Assembly: GCF_031624495.1 (NCBI RefSeq)
Contig: NZ_JAMQOP010000001.1
Span: 310,001-374,000 of the forward strand
Reading direction: 5' to 3'
Origin: Halogeometricum sp. S1BR25-6
GTDB taxonomy: Archaea; Halobacteriota; Halobacteria; Halobacteriales; Haloferacaceae
Length of the DNA: 64,000 bases
In this document: piece after piece, positions 25,274 to 34,089 of the stretch
Layout of the letters: each line of letters starts with the position of its first letter
Numbering within the stretch: the first letter of the stretch is position 1
Position numbers and translations under genes: made by a program
Notes under the pieces: generated by a model
Databases searched by the model: none
Told to the model about the DNA's origin: nothing
The model's input: the letters and a program-made list of their open reading frames with translations, nothing else

Positions 25274-25992
25274 CGGCCGGTGGAGCGGCGGCGCGGCGCG
25301 CGCACGTCGTACGCCTCCAACTCGTCGACGACCCGATCCGGCGTTCCGTCCGCGACGACCCGAGCGTCGGCCATCACGACGGCCCTGTCCGCGAGTCCGA
25401 GCACGTCGCGCACGTCGTGCGTGACGACGACGACGCTCGTCCCCGCGTCGTTCAGGGTTTCGAGTCTGTCGAGCACCGCCTCGCGCGCGGGCGCGTCGAG
25501 TCCGGTGAACGGTTCGTCGAGGACGAGGTGGCTCGGCCGCATCGCCAGCGCCCCCGCGATGGCGGCGCGTTCCTGCTCGCCGCCGGAAAGTTCGTCCACG
25601 CGGGCGTCCCTTCTCTCGCTCAGGTTCACGGCGTTGAGGGCGTCCGCGACGCGTTCGTCTATCTCGTCTCGGGGCAGGCCGAGGTTCTCCGGACCGAACG
25701 CCACGTCCCCGCCCACCGTCGCGGCGACGAACTGGTCGCGCGGTTCTTGAAACACCATCCCGACGGCGGTTCTGGCGGCGACGGGGTGCTCTGAGACCGA
25801 GCGACCGTCGACGAATACCTCCCCCGAATCGGGTTCGAGGAGGCCGTTGAAGTGGCGCACGAGCGTGGTCTTGCCGGACCCGTTCGCGCCGGCCAGCAGG
25901 ACGAACTCGCCGTCGTCGATGTCCAGCGTCACGCCGTCGACGGCGACGCTGTCGCCGTAGTGGTGGACCAGCGACTCGGTGCGGACGGTCAC
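25264..25992 (-). CDS. bioM: ECF transporter ATP-binding protein
   Basis: A 242-aa ABC ATPase. Walker A GANGSGKTT near residue 35, Q-loop MVFQEPRDQ, signature LSGGEQERAAIAGAL, Walker B HLVLDEPFT and the switch His (VVTHD) are all present. It is an ECF A subunit (CbiO/BioM type). It follows bioY by 19 nt, and the T subunit overlaps its 3' end, so one transporter is encoded by three adjacent genes. The second A-subunit copy seen in some ECF systems is absent; one ATPase may homodimerise. Confidence 0.92.
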   Translation of the reverse strand: MTVRTESLVHHYGDSVAVDGVTLDIDDGEFVLLAGANGSGKTTLVRHFNGLLEPDSGEVFVDGRSVSEHPVAARTAVGMVFQEPRDQFVAATVGGDVAFGPENLGLPRDEIDERVADALNAVNLSERRDARVDELSGGEQERAAIAGALAMRPSHLVLDEPFTGLDAPAREAVLDRLETLNDAGTSVVVVTHDVRDVLGLADRAVVMADARVVADGTPDRVVDELEAYDVRAPRRRSTGRCR

Positions 25993-26011
25993 CGTTCGAC
26001 CCTCCGCCCCG

Positions 26012-26617
26012 TCATTCGGCCGTCGCGGCGTCGCTCCGGACGACGCCGACGGCGGCGGCCATCTTCACCGCCTCGAACGGGACGAACGCGAGGGCGCTGA
26101 CGACGAACGCGCGGGTGAGGGCCTCCGGAGCGAACGCGCCGGCGAGACCGTTCTCGACGATGGCGTAGCCGACGGTGCCGAGGGCGTAGATGACGACGGT
26201 GCCGGCGACCATACCACCGACGAGGCGAATCAGCCCCACCTCGGATGGGTCGCGCAGGTCGCCGACTCCGTGGACGATAGCCCCGATGAGGGCCGCCGCG
26301 AGCGGGTACGACCAGAGAAAGCCGGCGGTGTAGCTCACGAACGACCCGAGACCGGCGGACCCGCCGGCGAAGACGGGGGCGCCGGCGGCGCCGGCGACGA
26401 GGTAGAGAACGAGGGACGCGCCGCCCCAGACCGGCCCCAGAAAGATGCCAGCGAGGAAGACACCGAGTACCTGCAGGCTCACCGGGACGGGCGAGACGGG
26501 GTTCGGGAACGAGACGTAGGCGAACGCGCCCGTGAGTGCCGCGAACAGCGCCGCGCGGGCGACGTTGCCAACCACGTCGTCGCCGACGAGTTCGACCGAC
26601 TCCGCGTTAGTCGACAT
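26012..26617 (-). CDS. bioY: biotin transporter substrate-binding protein BioY
   Basis: A 201-aa membrane protein with six helices, the S component of an ECF transporter. Family traits are PVPVSLQVLGVFLAGIFLGP near residue 45 (helix 1-2 loop binding biotin), the Gly-rich YLVAGAAGAPVFAGG and RLVGGMVAGTVV. The ATG at 26617 is preceded by GGAGGAG (ribosome site) and by a BirA-type operator at 26631-26662, so expression should respond to biotin through BirA. Haloarchaea depend on biotin import or synthesis for biotin-dependent carboxylases. Confidence 0.93.
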   Translation of the reverse strand: MSTNAESVELVGDDVVGNVARAALFAALTGAFAYVSFPNPVSPVPVSLQVLGVFLAGIFLGPVWGGASLVLYLVAGAAGAPVFAGGSAGLGSFVSYTAGFLWSYPLAAALIGAIVHGVGDLRDPSEVGLIRLVGGMVAGTVVIYALGTVGYAIVENGLAGAFAPEALTRAFVVSALAFVPFEAVKMAAAVGVVRSDAATAE

Positions 26618-26630
26618 ACTCCTCCGTGTC

Positions 26631-26662
26631 TCGTAAACCACTATCAGTCGTTCGGTTTACGA
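26631..26662. promoter_or_regulatory. BirA-type biotin operator
   Basis: TCGTAAACC (26631-26639), 14 nt, then GGTTTACGA (26654-26662), a perfect 9-bp inverted repeat. It closely matches the bacterial BirA consensus TTGTAAACC-N14/15-GGTTTACAA, and sits directly over the bioY promoter region. Only the second base of each arm's outer end differs from that consensus. Confidence 0.75.
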
Positions 26663-26767
26663 AGCTGCTGGCCCAGTCGAGCGGTCGGCGCTCGGGTCGG
26701 CGTTCGCCCCGCGGACCGGCGGCGCGCCGGCAAAGTTTTGTACGTTCGCAGCGCCTACCGGGCGGTC

Positions 26768-27379
26768 ATGGACGAGAAGACGGCCGAACTCAGGGACATC
26801 TTCGTCGAGACGACGGGGTCGGAGTCGGTGACGGAGCGACAGGAGGAGTCGCCCGGGTCGTTGACGGACGCCCCCGACGACGAGGAGCGAAACCGCCGGG
26901 TTGCGGAACTCGTCGCGGCGATGCGGGAGCGCTACGAGTTCGAGTCGGACCTCTCGGGCGAGGACTTACGTCGGGTCGTCCGCGGGTTCTTCGACGGCGA
27001 CGCCGACGCGGAACTCGCGGCGGTTCTGGAGGCGAACGCCGACAAGGCGGACGTGTTCGTCGCGCGGACGGACCTCCACCTCCTCCGGGAGTCGGACGCC
27101 GACGCGCCGTTCTCGCTCGACGCGTTGCGGTCGCTCCTCGACGACGGCGCGGACGACGAGGCGTGCGCGGCCGCACTCGACGCCGACGCCGAGACGGTGG
27201 CGCGCGCCCGCCGCGTCGTCGAGGCGCGGCGCGAGGCGACGCGCGCGAACGACCGCTTCCGCGGCGAGTTCGAGGAACTGTTGACCGACTCGGACCTCTC
27301 GGCGCGACTCGCGGAGGACGCCCGCCGCGACGGCCTGCGCGAGGCCACCGAGGACATCGAGACGGACGTTTCGTTGTAG
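26768..27379 (+). CDS. conserved haloarchaeal helical protein (conditioned-medium-induced protein 4-like)
   Basis: A 203-aa, highly acidic, predicted all-helical protein beginning MDEKTAELRDIFVETTGSESVT. It has no catalytic motif, membrane segment or Cys. I recall close relatives annotated as conditioned medium-induced protein 4, a gene seen in haloarchaeal growth-phase studies; that name is from memory. It contains a Glu/Arg-rich central helix pair and a C-terminal segment TDSDLSARLAEDARRDGL. It lies 109 nt upstream of mcm on the same strand, and the two may be co-expressed. Confidence 0.75.
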   Translation: MDEKTAELRDIFVETTGSESVTERQEESPGSLTDAPDDEERNRRVAELVAAMRERYEFESDLSGEDLRRVVRGFFDGDADAELAAVLEANADKADVFVARTDLHLLRESDADAPFSLDALRSLLDDGADDEACAAALDADAETVARARRVVEARREATRANDRFRGEFEELLTDSDLSARLAEDARRDGLREATEDIETDVSL

Positions 27380-27488
27380 GTCGGCGCTCCGCCGCGGCTT
27401 CTCTCCGCGGGACCCGACGGCGACCACCTCTCCACTACTTCCGCTCCGAACGAAGACTCTTACCCGATGGGGGACTTACTCCGGTTCG

Positions 27489-30400
27489 ATGGCACAGGCC
27501 CCGCAGGACCCGGACGTGGACCTCACCGACCGGTTCGTCCAGTTCTACAGAAAGTACTACAGCGACGATATCGGCCGCCTCGCTCAGCGGTATCCGAACG
27601 AACAGCGCTCGTTGTACGTCGACTACGACGACCTGTTCCGCTTCGACGAGGACCTCGCGGAGGACTACCGCAAGAAACCCGACCAGATACGCGAGTACGC
27701 CGAGGAGGCCCTCCGCCTCTACGACCTCCCGGTCGACGTGAAACTCGGGCGCGCGCACGTCCGCCTCCACAACCTCCCGGACTCCGTCGACATCAGGAAC
27801 ATCCGCGTCCACGACGACCACATCGGACGGATGGTCTCGGTCAAAGGAATCGTCCGCAAGGCGACGGACGTCCGCCCGAAGATAACCGAGGCCGCCTTCG
27901 AGTGTCAGCGCTGCGGGACGATGACGTACATCCCGCAGACCGACAGCGGCTTTCAGGAACCCCACGAGTGTCAGGGCTGCGAGCGACAGGGACCGTTCCA
28001 CGTCGACTTCGACCAATCGGAGTTCGTCGACTCCCAGAAACTGCGCGTCCAAGAGAGCCCCGAGGGCCTGCGGGGCGGCGAGACGCCGCAGAGCATCGAC
28101 ATCGACACGGAAGACGACATCACGGGTAGAGTGACCGCCGGCGACCACGTCACCGTCACGGGCGTCCTCCACATCGAACAGCAGACTTCCAACCAAGAGA
28201 AGACGCCCATCTTCGACCTCTACATGGACGGCGTCGCCATCGAGATAGAGGACGAGGAGTTCGAGGACATGGACATCTCCGAGGAGGACGTCGCGGAGAT
28301 TATCGAACTCTCGAACGAGGAGAACATCTACGAGAAGATGGTCGGCTCCGTCGCTCCCTCCATCTACGGCTACGAACAGGAGAAACTCGCGATGATCCTC
28401 CAACTGTTCTCCGGCGTCACCAAACACCTCCCCGACGGGTCGCGGATTCGGGGGGACTTACACATGCTGCTGATAGGGGACCCGGGTACGGGGAAGTGCG
28501 TCGCCGGAGACACCCGGGTGACGATGGCCGACGGATCGGAGGTTCCCATCCGCGAACTCGTGGAGCGAAACCTCGACGACCCGAAACCAGTGGACGACGG
28601 CGTGTGGGACTCGGTCGACTTCGCGGTGCCGTCGATGGCGCACGACGGGTCGATATCGTCGCGGCGGGCGACGAAGGTCTGGAAGCGCGAGGCACCTGAG
28701 CGGATGTACGAGATTCGGACCGCCAGCGGGCGCGAACTCACCGTCACGCCGTCGCACCCGCTGTTCGTCGGTCGCGACGGCGGCACCGACGCCGTCGTCG
28801 CCGAGAACCTCGAACCGGGCGAGTTCGTCGCCGTCCCCCGGTCGCTCCCAGCCGAGGGCGACGACTCGCTCGACGTCTCGATACGCCGTTCGCAGTCGAA
28901 CAACGCCGTGCGACTCGACGTCCCCGACCGACTGACGCCGTCGCTCGCGCGTCTCCTCGGGTACGTCGCCGCCGAAGGCTACGTCGAGCGACGCGACTCG
29001 GGAAGCGCGTTCGTCTCGCTGACGAACAACGACCGCGAGATACTCGACGACGTCGCCGACGCACTCGCCGAACTCGGCCTCTCGGCGACCGAACGCTCCC
29101 CGCACGACGGAAAGACCGCGAGGGAACTCACCTGCTCGTCGTCCGAACTGGTGAGCCTCCTCGAAGCACTCGAACCGGCGCTGCTGGAGGGGTCCGGTGA
29201 ACAGCGCGTCCCCGGATCGATTCTCCGAGCGACGCGCCCCGTCAAGCGAGGGTTCCTCCGCGCCTTTGTCGACGCGGAAGGCACCGTCTCTCCGACGCAA
29301 CGAGAGGCGACCATCTCTTCGACGAGCCGCGACGTTCTCGAAGGGGTTCGGAGTCTTCTCCTCGCGTTCGGCGTCGACTCACAGCTTCGACCGAAGGCGG
29401 GCGGCAGTTTCCGCCTCCGAATCAGCGGCGACGACTTCGCCCGCTACACCGAACGAGTCGGCTTCGTCGTCGAACGGAAGAGCGAGGCCGCCGCAGCGGT
29501 CGTCGACGCCGACGGAAACACGAATCGAGACGTCGTTCCCGGCGTCGGTGGAACGCTCCGCGACCTGCGCGAATCGCTCGGACTGGCGCAGGCTGACTGC
29601 GGACTCCCGCGCAGTACGTACCAACACTACGAGCGCGGCGACCGGAATCCGAGTCGGGACAGCCTCCGGACGGTCGTGCAGACGTTCGCGAAGGCCGCCG
29701 AGGACGGACTCGCCGCCGACGGCGACGGCGGCGCGAGCGTCGAACGCCGACTCGCCTCGCTCCGCGCCCTCGCGGACGGCGATATCGCGTGGGACCGAAT
29801 CGAGGCCATTGAGCCGGTTGAATCCGACGAGGAGTGGGTGTACGACCTCGAAATCGAGGGGACGCACAACTTCCTCACGAACAACGTCGTCTCTCACAAC
29901 TCCCAGATGCTCCAGTATATCCGGAACATCGCGCCCCGGTCGGTGTACACCTCCGGGAAGGGTTCCTCCTCAGCGGGTCTTACTGCAGCGGCTGTACGCG
30001 ACGATTTCGGCGACGGGCAGCAGTGGACGCTCGAAGCAGGCGCCCTCGTCCTCGCCGACAAGGGTATCGCGGCCGTGGACGAACTGGACAAGATGCGGCC
30101 GGAAGACCGCTCTGCGATGCACGAGGGTCTCGAACAGCAGCAGATTTCGGTGTCGAAGGCCGGTATCAACGCCACGCTCAAAGCCAGATGTTCGCTGCTC
30201 GGCGCGGCGAACCCCAAGTACGGACGGTTCGACCAGTACGAACCCATCGGCGAGCAGATAGACCTCGAACCCGCGCTCATCTCGCGGTTCGACCTCATCT
30301 TCACGGTGACGGACGACCCCGACCCGGACACCGACGCCGAACTCGCGGACCACATCATCAACACGAACTACGCGGGCGAACTGCACACCCAGCGGACGAA

Positions 30401-31007
30401 GATAGCCAACTCCGAGTTCACCGAGGACGAGGTGAACGCGGTCACACAGGAGGTGGCCCCGGAGATAGACGCCGAACTCCTGCGGAAGTACATCGCCTAC
30501 GCGAAGCGCAACTGTTACCCGACGATGACGCAGGAGGCCAAAGAGACCATCCGCGACTTCTACGTCAACTTCCGCGCGAAGGGCTCCGACGAGGACTCGC
30601 CCATCCCCGTCACCGCCCGGAAACTCGAAGCGCTCGTCCGCCTCGCGGAGGCGTCGGCGCGTGTTCGTCTCTCGGACACCGTCAGCGAGGAGGACGCCGT
30701 CCGCGTCACCAACATCGTCGAGTCCTGCCTGCGCGACATCGGGATGGACCCCGAGACGGGCGAGTTCGACGCCGACATCGTTGAGACGGGTACCTCGAAG
30801 AACCAGCGGGACCGGATCAAGAACCTGAAGGCGCTCATCAACGAACTCGAAGACGAGTACGAGGGCGGTGCGCCCGTGGACGAGGTGCTCGCCCGCGCGG
30901 AGGCGGAACTCAACCTCAGCGAGGGCAAGGCCGAACAGGAGATAGAGAGCCTGCGTCGGAAGGGCGAGGTGTACGAACCGCGGACCGACCACCTGCGGAC
31001 GACGTAG
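27489..31007 (+). CDS. mcm: replicative helicase MCM, interrupted by an intein
   Basis: The homohexameric 3'-5' replicative helicase; loading involves Orc1/Cdc6. The precursor is 1172 aa and the mature protein is 704 aa after removal of the intein. It has an N-terminal domain with a zinc site C139, C142, C161, C164; Walker A IGDPGTGK interrupted after Lys336, resuming SQML after splicing; Walker B AAVDELDK near 862; sensor 1 LLGAANPKYG; arginine finger LISRFDLIF; and a winged-helix C-terminus. Splicing is needed because the intein splits the ATP-binding loop, so no function exists before it. Confidence 0.97.
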   Translation: MAQAPQDPDVDLTDRFVQFYRKYYSDDIGRLAQRYPNEQRSLYVDYDDLFRFDEDLAEDYRKKPDQIREYAEEALRLYDLPVDVKLGRAHVRLHNLPDSVDIRNIRVHDDHIGRMVSVKGIVRKATDVRPKITEAAFECQRCGTMTYIPQTDSGFQEPHECQGCERQGPFHVDFDQSEFVDSQKLRVQESPEGLRGGETPQSIDIDTEDDITGRVTAGDHVTVTGVLHIEQQTSNQEKTPIFDLYMDGVAIEIEDEEFEDMDISEEDVAEIIELSNEENIYEKMVGSVAPSIYGYEQEKLAMILQLFSGVTKHLPDGSRIRGDLHMLLIGDPGTGKCVAGDTRVTMADGSEVPIRELVERNLDDPKPVDDGVWDSVDFAVPSMAHDGSISSRRATKVWKREAPERMYEIRTASGRELTVTPSHPLFVGRDGGTDAVVAENLEPGEFVAVPRSLPAEGDDSLDVSIRRSQSNNAVRLDVPDRLTPSLARLLGYVAAEGYVERRDSGSAFVSLTNNDREILDDVADALAELGLSATERSPHDGKTARELTCSSSELVSLLEALEPALLEGSGEQRVPGSILRATRPVKRGFLRAFVDAEGTVSPTQREATISSTSRDVLEGVRSLLLAFGVDSQLRPKAGGSFRLRISGDDFARYTERVGFVVERKSEAAAAVVDADGNTNRDVVPGVGGTLRDLRESLGLAQADCGLPRSTYQHYERGDRNPSRDSLRTVVQTFAKAAEDGLAADGDGGASVERRLASLRALADGDIAWDRIEAIEPVESDEEWVYDLEIEGTHNFLTNNVVSHNSQMLQYIRNIAPRSVYTSGKGSSSAGLTAAAVRDDFGDGQQWTLEAGALVLADKGIAAVDELDKMRPEDRSAMHEGLEQQQISVSKAGINATLKARCSLLGAANPKYGRFDQYEPIGEQIDLEPALISRFDLIFTVTDDPDPDTDAELADHIINTNYAGELHTQRTKIANSEFTEDEVNAVTQEVAPEIDAELLRKYIAYAKRNCYPTMTQEAKETIRDFYVNFRAKGSDEDSPIPVTARKLEALVRLAEASARVRLSDTVSEEDAVRVTNIVESCLRDIGMDPETGEFDADIVETGTSKNQRDRIKNLKALINELEDEYEGGAPVDEVLARAEAELNLSEGKAEQEIESLRRKGEVYEPRTDHLRTT
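28497..29900 (+). mobile_element. MCM intein with LAGLIDADG homing endonuclease and HTH-like segment
   Basis: A 468-aa intein spanning residues 337-804 of the precursor. Block A starts CVAGDTRVTMADG, block B is ELTVTPSHPLFV (TxxH), and blocks F/G are VYDLEIEGTHNF...NNVVSHN with C-extein Ser. Two LAGLIDADG motifs are visible: LLGYVAAEGY (about 28951) and LRAFVDAEGT (about 29252), both with Glu at the catalytic-acid position. Around 29550-29700 a stretch LRESLGLAQADCGLPRSTY resembles an XRE-type helix-turn-helix, likely part of target recognition. Its integrity suggests ongoing homing ability, not shown. Confidence 0.93.
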
Positions 31008-31069
31008 TTACCGATTTCTCTTCGCGCGCCGTCGCTGTCGCCGCCGCCACCGAAGCCGACCTGACCGGC

Positions 31070-32308
31070 CTACAGCACCGCGTCCAACCCCCCCCGCACG
31101 TCAGCGACGAGGTCCGACTCGCGTTCGATGCCGACGCTCAGTCTGACGAGTCCGGGGTCGATGCCGGCGGCGCGGAGTTCCTCCGCCGTGAAGTCCTGAT
31201 GCGTCATCGCCGCCGGCACCTCCACGAGGCTCTCGACGCCGCCGAGGCTCTCGGCGATGGTGACTGTTTCCAGCGCCGCGACGAACTCGGTGGCGTCGTC
31301 GACACCCCCCGAGAGTTCGAACGCGAGCATGCCGCCGAAGTCGGCCATCTGTCGGGCCGCAACCTCGTGGCCGGGGTGGGTGTCGAGGCCGGGGTAGTAG
31401 ACGGTGTCGACGGCGGCGTGCGAGGCGAGGGCGTCCGCGACGGCCGCGGCGTTCCGGCAGTGGCGGTCCATCCGCGCCTGCAGCGTCTTCGCGCCGCGGC
31501 GGACGAGGAACGACTCGAACGGTCCGAGGACGGCGCCGCGGGTGTACTGGGTCTTCTCGAGTCGTCGCGCGAGATCCGCGTCGCGCGTGGCCACCGACCC
31601 GCCGATGGCGTCGGAGTGACCGTTGAGGTACTTCGTCAACGACTCCACGGAGAGGTCGGCGCCGAGTTCGAGCGGTCGCTGGAGGGCCGGGGAGGCGAAC
31701 GTGTTGTCCACCGCCGCGACGGCGTCTACCTCGTGGGCGGCGTCCGCGACGGCGGCGATATCGACGACTCTGAGAAGCGGGTTCGTCGGCGTCTCGACGT
31801 AGACGAGGGCCGTCTCGTCGCGGACGGCCTCGCGAACGGCCGCTGAATCCGTCGCGTCGACGTGGGTGACCGAGACGCCGTAGCGCGGGTAGACGTCCGC
31901 CAACAGGTCGTACGTCTCCGCGTAGAGGCTGGACCCGGTGACGACGTGGTCGCCCGCGGAGAGCAGCGAGAAGACGGCGTCGATTGCGGCCATGCCGCTG
32001 GCGAACGCGTAGGCGTGCGTCGCGCCTTCGAGGTCCGCGACGACCGATTCGAGGTCGCCGCGCGTCGGCGCCGACATCCGGGAGTAGCGGTAGCGCCCGC
32101 CGAGCGCCGTCGACGACTCGTACTCGTACGTCGCGTTGGCGTAGATGGGCGTCACCAGGGCGTTGTCCGGTTTTTCCTCGCCGGCGTGGATGGCGCGGGT
32201 GTCGAGCGTTTCGGAGTTTCCCCCGTCAGTCCGTCCGTTCTCGACCCGTTCGTCGTTCGCCGGGTCGTTCGCGCGTCCGTCTTCCTCCGACGACTCTTCG
32301 CTGGGCAT
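31070..32308 (-). CDS. Cys/Met-metabolism PLP enzyme (cystathionine gamma-synthase/lyase type)
   Basis: A 412-aa fold-type I PLP enzyme of sulfur amino-acid metabolism. RYRYSRMSAPTRGDLE and FASGMAAIDAVF are family-typical, DNTFASPALQRP lies before the PLP lysine in ESLTKYLNGHSDAIGG, and PGLDTHPGHEVAARQM follows. Whether it acts as gamma-synthase, gamma-lyase or methionine gamma-lyase cannot be decided. The ATG at 32308 gives a Glu/Ser-rich disordered N-terminus of about 35 residues; a TTG further up at 32338 is less likely. Convergent with mcm; no sulfur gene is adjacent. Confidence 0.9.
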   Translation of the reverse strand: MPSEESSEEDGRANDPANDERVENGRTDGGNSETLDTRAIHAGEEKPDNALVTPIYANATYEYESSTALGGRYRYSRMSAPTRGDLESVVADLEGATHAYAFASGMAAIDAVFSLLSAGDHVVTGSSLYAETYDLLADVYPRYGVSVTHVDATDSAAVREAVRDETALVYVETPTNPLLRVVDIAAVADAAHEVDAVAAVDNTFASPALQRPLELGADLSVESLTKYLNGHSDAIGGSVATRDADLARRLEKTQYTRGAVLGPFESFLVRRGAKTLQARMDRHCRNAAAVADALASHAAVDTVYYPGLDTHPGHEVAARQMADFGGMLAFELSGGVDDATEFVAALETVTIAESLGGVESLVEVPAAMTHQDFTAEELRAAGIDPGLVRLSVGIERESDLVADVRGGLDAVL

Positions 32309-32462
32309 TACCCGTCGTATCTCGAAGGCGGTTGTCAATCTATCGTTGTCGGTGTATGTCCCGCTTCATCGAACGTGTGGGTCGTCCGGCGGTTCGCGGG
32401 CCTCGACGGCGAGGCGACCACGAGCCTTCTTGTACCGAGACGCGGAACGACTCGCAAGGTAG

Positions 32463-32747
32463 ATGGACAGAATCTCCGCCCTGCGAAACGTCGAGGAGGC
32501 CCTCCGCGACTTCGAGTCCGGGGAGTCGGACCTCGCGGCGACCGAACGACGCGTCGTGGCCGTCCTGCGGACGTACGCGACCGACTTCGGGGGCGAGGCG
32601 GGCCTCGCCCCCTACCGGGCCGCCGGCGAGAACCGCGCGAACGGACTCGTCGTCGTCGCCGAGAGCGCCGACGAGGCCCGGGCCCGCGTGTACGACCTCC
32701 TGGACGAGACGCCCGGGTCGCTGACGTTCGACGTCGAACGCCTGTAA
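32463..32747 (+). CDS. small conserved haloarchaeal protein (94 aa, DUF7854-like)
   Basis: A 94-aa acidic protein: MDRISALRNVEEALRDFE at the start, TYATDFGGEAGLAPYR in the centre and VVAESADEARARVYDLLD at the end. It is probably the first of four consecutive genes (DUF7854-DUF7857 by my recollection of the names) leading into a MinD ATPase. Predicted helix-strand-helix with no catalytic motif. The cluster is collinear and tightly spaced later on, indicating shared function. What it does is unknown. Confidence 0.78.
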   Translation: MDRISALRNVEEALRDFESGESDLAATERRVVAVLRTYATDFGGEAGLAPYRAAGENRANGLVVVAESADEARARVYDLLDETPGSLTFDVERL

Positions 32748-32779
32748 CCGGGTCGGCGCCACACGAGTCAATTCGGGAG

Positions 32780-32790
32780 AGTTTTATCTC
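32780..32790 (+). promoter_or_regulatory. TATA box of the DUF7855-like gene
   Basis: AGTTTTATCTC is centred about 28 nt before the GTG at 32814, supporting both the GTG start and a separate, leaderless transcript. Confidence 0.6.
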
Positions 32791-32813
32791 GGAGTGATAG
32801 TTCTCTCGTAACT

Positions 32814-33152
32814 GTGTTGCTCGTCGTGACCTACTCGCGCCCCGCCCGCGAGACGCTCCGGAACGTCTGTCGAACGCACGAGGAGACCGTCGTGCGGCGG
32901 TTCGGTCGCGCGGCCCTCCTCGCGGAGACGGAGTTCGGCGCCTTTCTCGCCTGCCGCCTCCGGGAGAAGCACGCCGCCGACGTGCAGGTCGAACGGACCG
33001 AACCGTTCAACGAGTTCGCCGACGCGCCCGCCTCGGTCCGGACGGCCGCCGCGGCCTACGAGGCCCGCGACTCCCCGAGCACGCCGTACGACAAGTTCGC
33101 CGCCGGCACCGACCACCCCTCGTCGGCGGCGATGCGCGACGGCGACCTGTGA
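32814..33152 (+). CDS. conserved haloarchaeal protein (112 aa, DUF7855-like)
   Basis: Starts at a GTG (MLLVVTYSRPARETL...), which the TATA at 32780 supports. The 112-aa protein has a strand-helix opening, RRFGRAALLAETEFGAFLACRLREKH in the middle and the C-terminal YEARDSPSTPYDKFAAGTDHPS. It resembles a haloarchaea-only family with no known role. The next gene begins at a GTG that overlaps its stop (GTGA), so the two are translationally coupled. Second member of the MinD-linked cluster. Confidence 0.78.
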   Translation: MLLVVTYSRPARETLRNVCRTHEETVVRRFGRAALLAETEFGAFLACRLREKHAADVQVERTEPFNEFADAPASVRTAAAAYEARDSPSTPYDKFAAGTDHPSSAAMRDGDL

Positions 33153-34042
33153 CCGCGGCCCTCCGCCGACCGATTCGCGTCCGCCTCCCTGACGGGAGCC
33201 TCCACGTCGGTCCGGTCGTCGACCTTCGGAGGGTCGAGGCGGCCCCCGACGCCGCGACGCTCCGCCGGGCGGTCGCGGGCGGACTCCCGGCCGAACCCGC
33301 CGCGCCGAGCGTCGTCCGCCCCCCGCCGACGCCGGTGCACCCGTTCGTCTCGCACCTCGCCGCGGGGATTGGACTCGACCGACGCGGCGCGCTGGCGGCC
33401 CTCGCGCGTCTCCGCGGTCACGACGCCGACGGGGCGCTGGCTGAACTCGACCGGGTTCGGAAGGCGATAGCCGATGCGGCGCCCGCGGAGACGGCCGACC
33501 TCGCCGCCGCGCGCCGTCGGGCGGCCGAGGCGGGCGTCGAAACCGACCGTCTCCGCGAACGCGCCGCGACGATTCGCGGTCGCGTCGAGGCTACTCGGGA
33601 CACCGGCGGCGACGTCGCCGCCGCCGAAACCGACCTCGCGGAGACGATGCGGCGACTCTCGGAGGTGGCGACCGAACGCGTGGCCGCCAGACAGCGACTC
33701 GCCGCTCTGGAGGCGGAGGTGCGCCGGTCCCGTGACACCCGCGAGGCGCGTATGCGACTCGAAGACCGAGCGGCGAACCTCGAACGCGACGCGCGACGGG
33801 CACTCGCCGCCGCCGCCTACGACGCCTTCGCCGCCGCCGTGACTGCGCTCCCGCCGACGTTCGATGCCGACGCGGGGACTGGACCGGGCGAATTCGACGG
33901 CGACCCGCTCTCGGCCGCCCTCGCCGTGGCCCGGGCGGCCTCCCTCCGCGCTCCCGTCGTCGTTGACCCGACCGTCGTCGACCGGTTCGGCGGCCTCGCT
34001 CCCTCTGTCCGCTACCTCTCGGGGCCGGTCGTGGTCCGCTGA
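33149..34042 (+). CDS. coiled-coil conserved haloarchaeal protein (297 aa, DUF7856-like)
   Basis: Starts at a GTG inside the GTGA overlap with the previous gene. The N-terminal half (about 1-110) is globular, with VRLPDGSLHVGPVVDLRRV and a P-rich linker; residues about 130-235 form a long Ala/Arg/Glu coiled coil with heptads (ETADLAAARRRAAEAGVETD, EARMRLEDRAANLERDAR); the end is a small globular segment. No enzymatic motif. It could scaffold the neighbouring MinD ATPase, which is inference from gene order. The next gene starts 47 nt downstream. Confidence 0.78.
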   Translation: MTAALRRPIRVRLPDGSLHVGPVVDLRRVEAAPDAATLRRAVAGGLPAEPAAPSVVRPPPTPVHPFVSHLAAGIGLDRRGALAALARLRGHDADGALAELDRVRKAIADAAPAETADLAAARRRAAEAGVETDRLRERAATIRGRVEATRDTGGDVAAAETDLAETMRRLSEVATERVAARQRLAALEAEVRRSRDTREARMRLEDRAANLERDARRALAAAAYDAFAAAVTALPPTFDADAGTGPGEFDGDPLSAALAVARAASLRAPVVVDPTVVDRFGGLAPSVRYLSGPVVVR

Positions 34043-34089
34043 CGCCGACTGATGTAGGTTAAAATACCAGCGCGCGGCCAGACCGGTCC

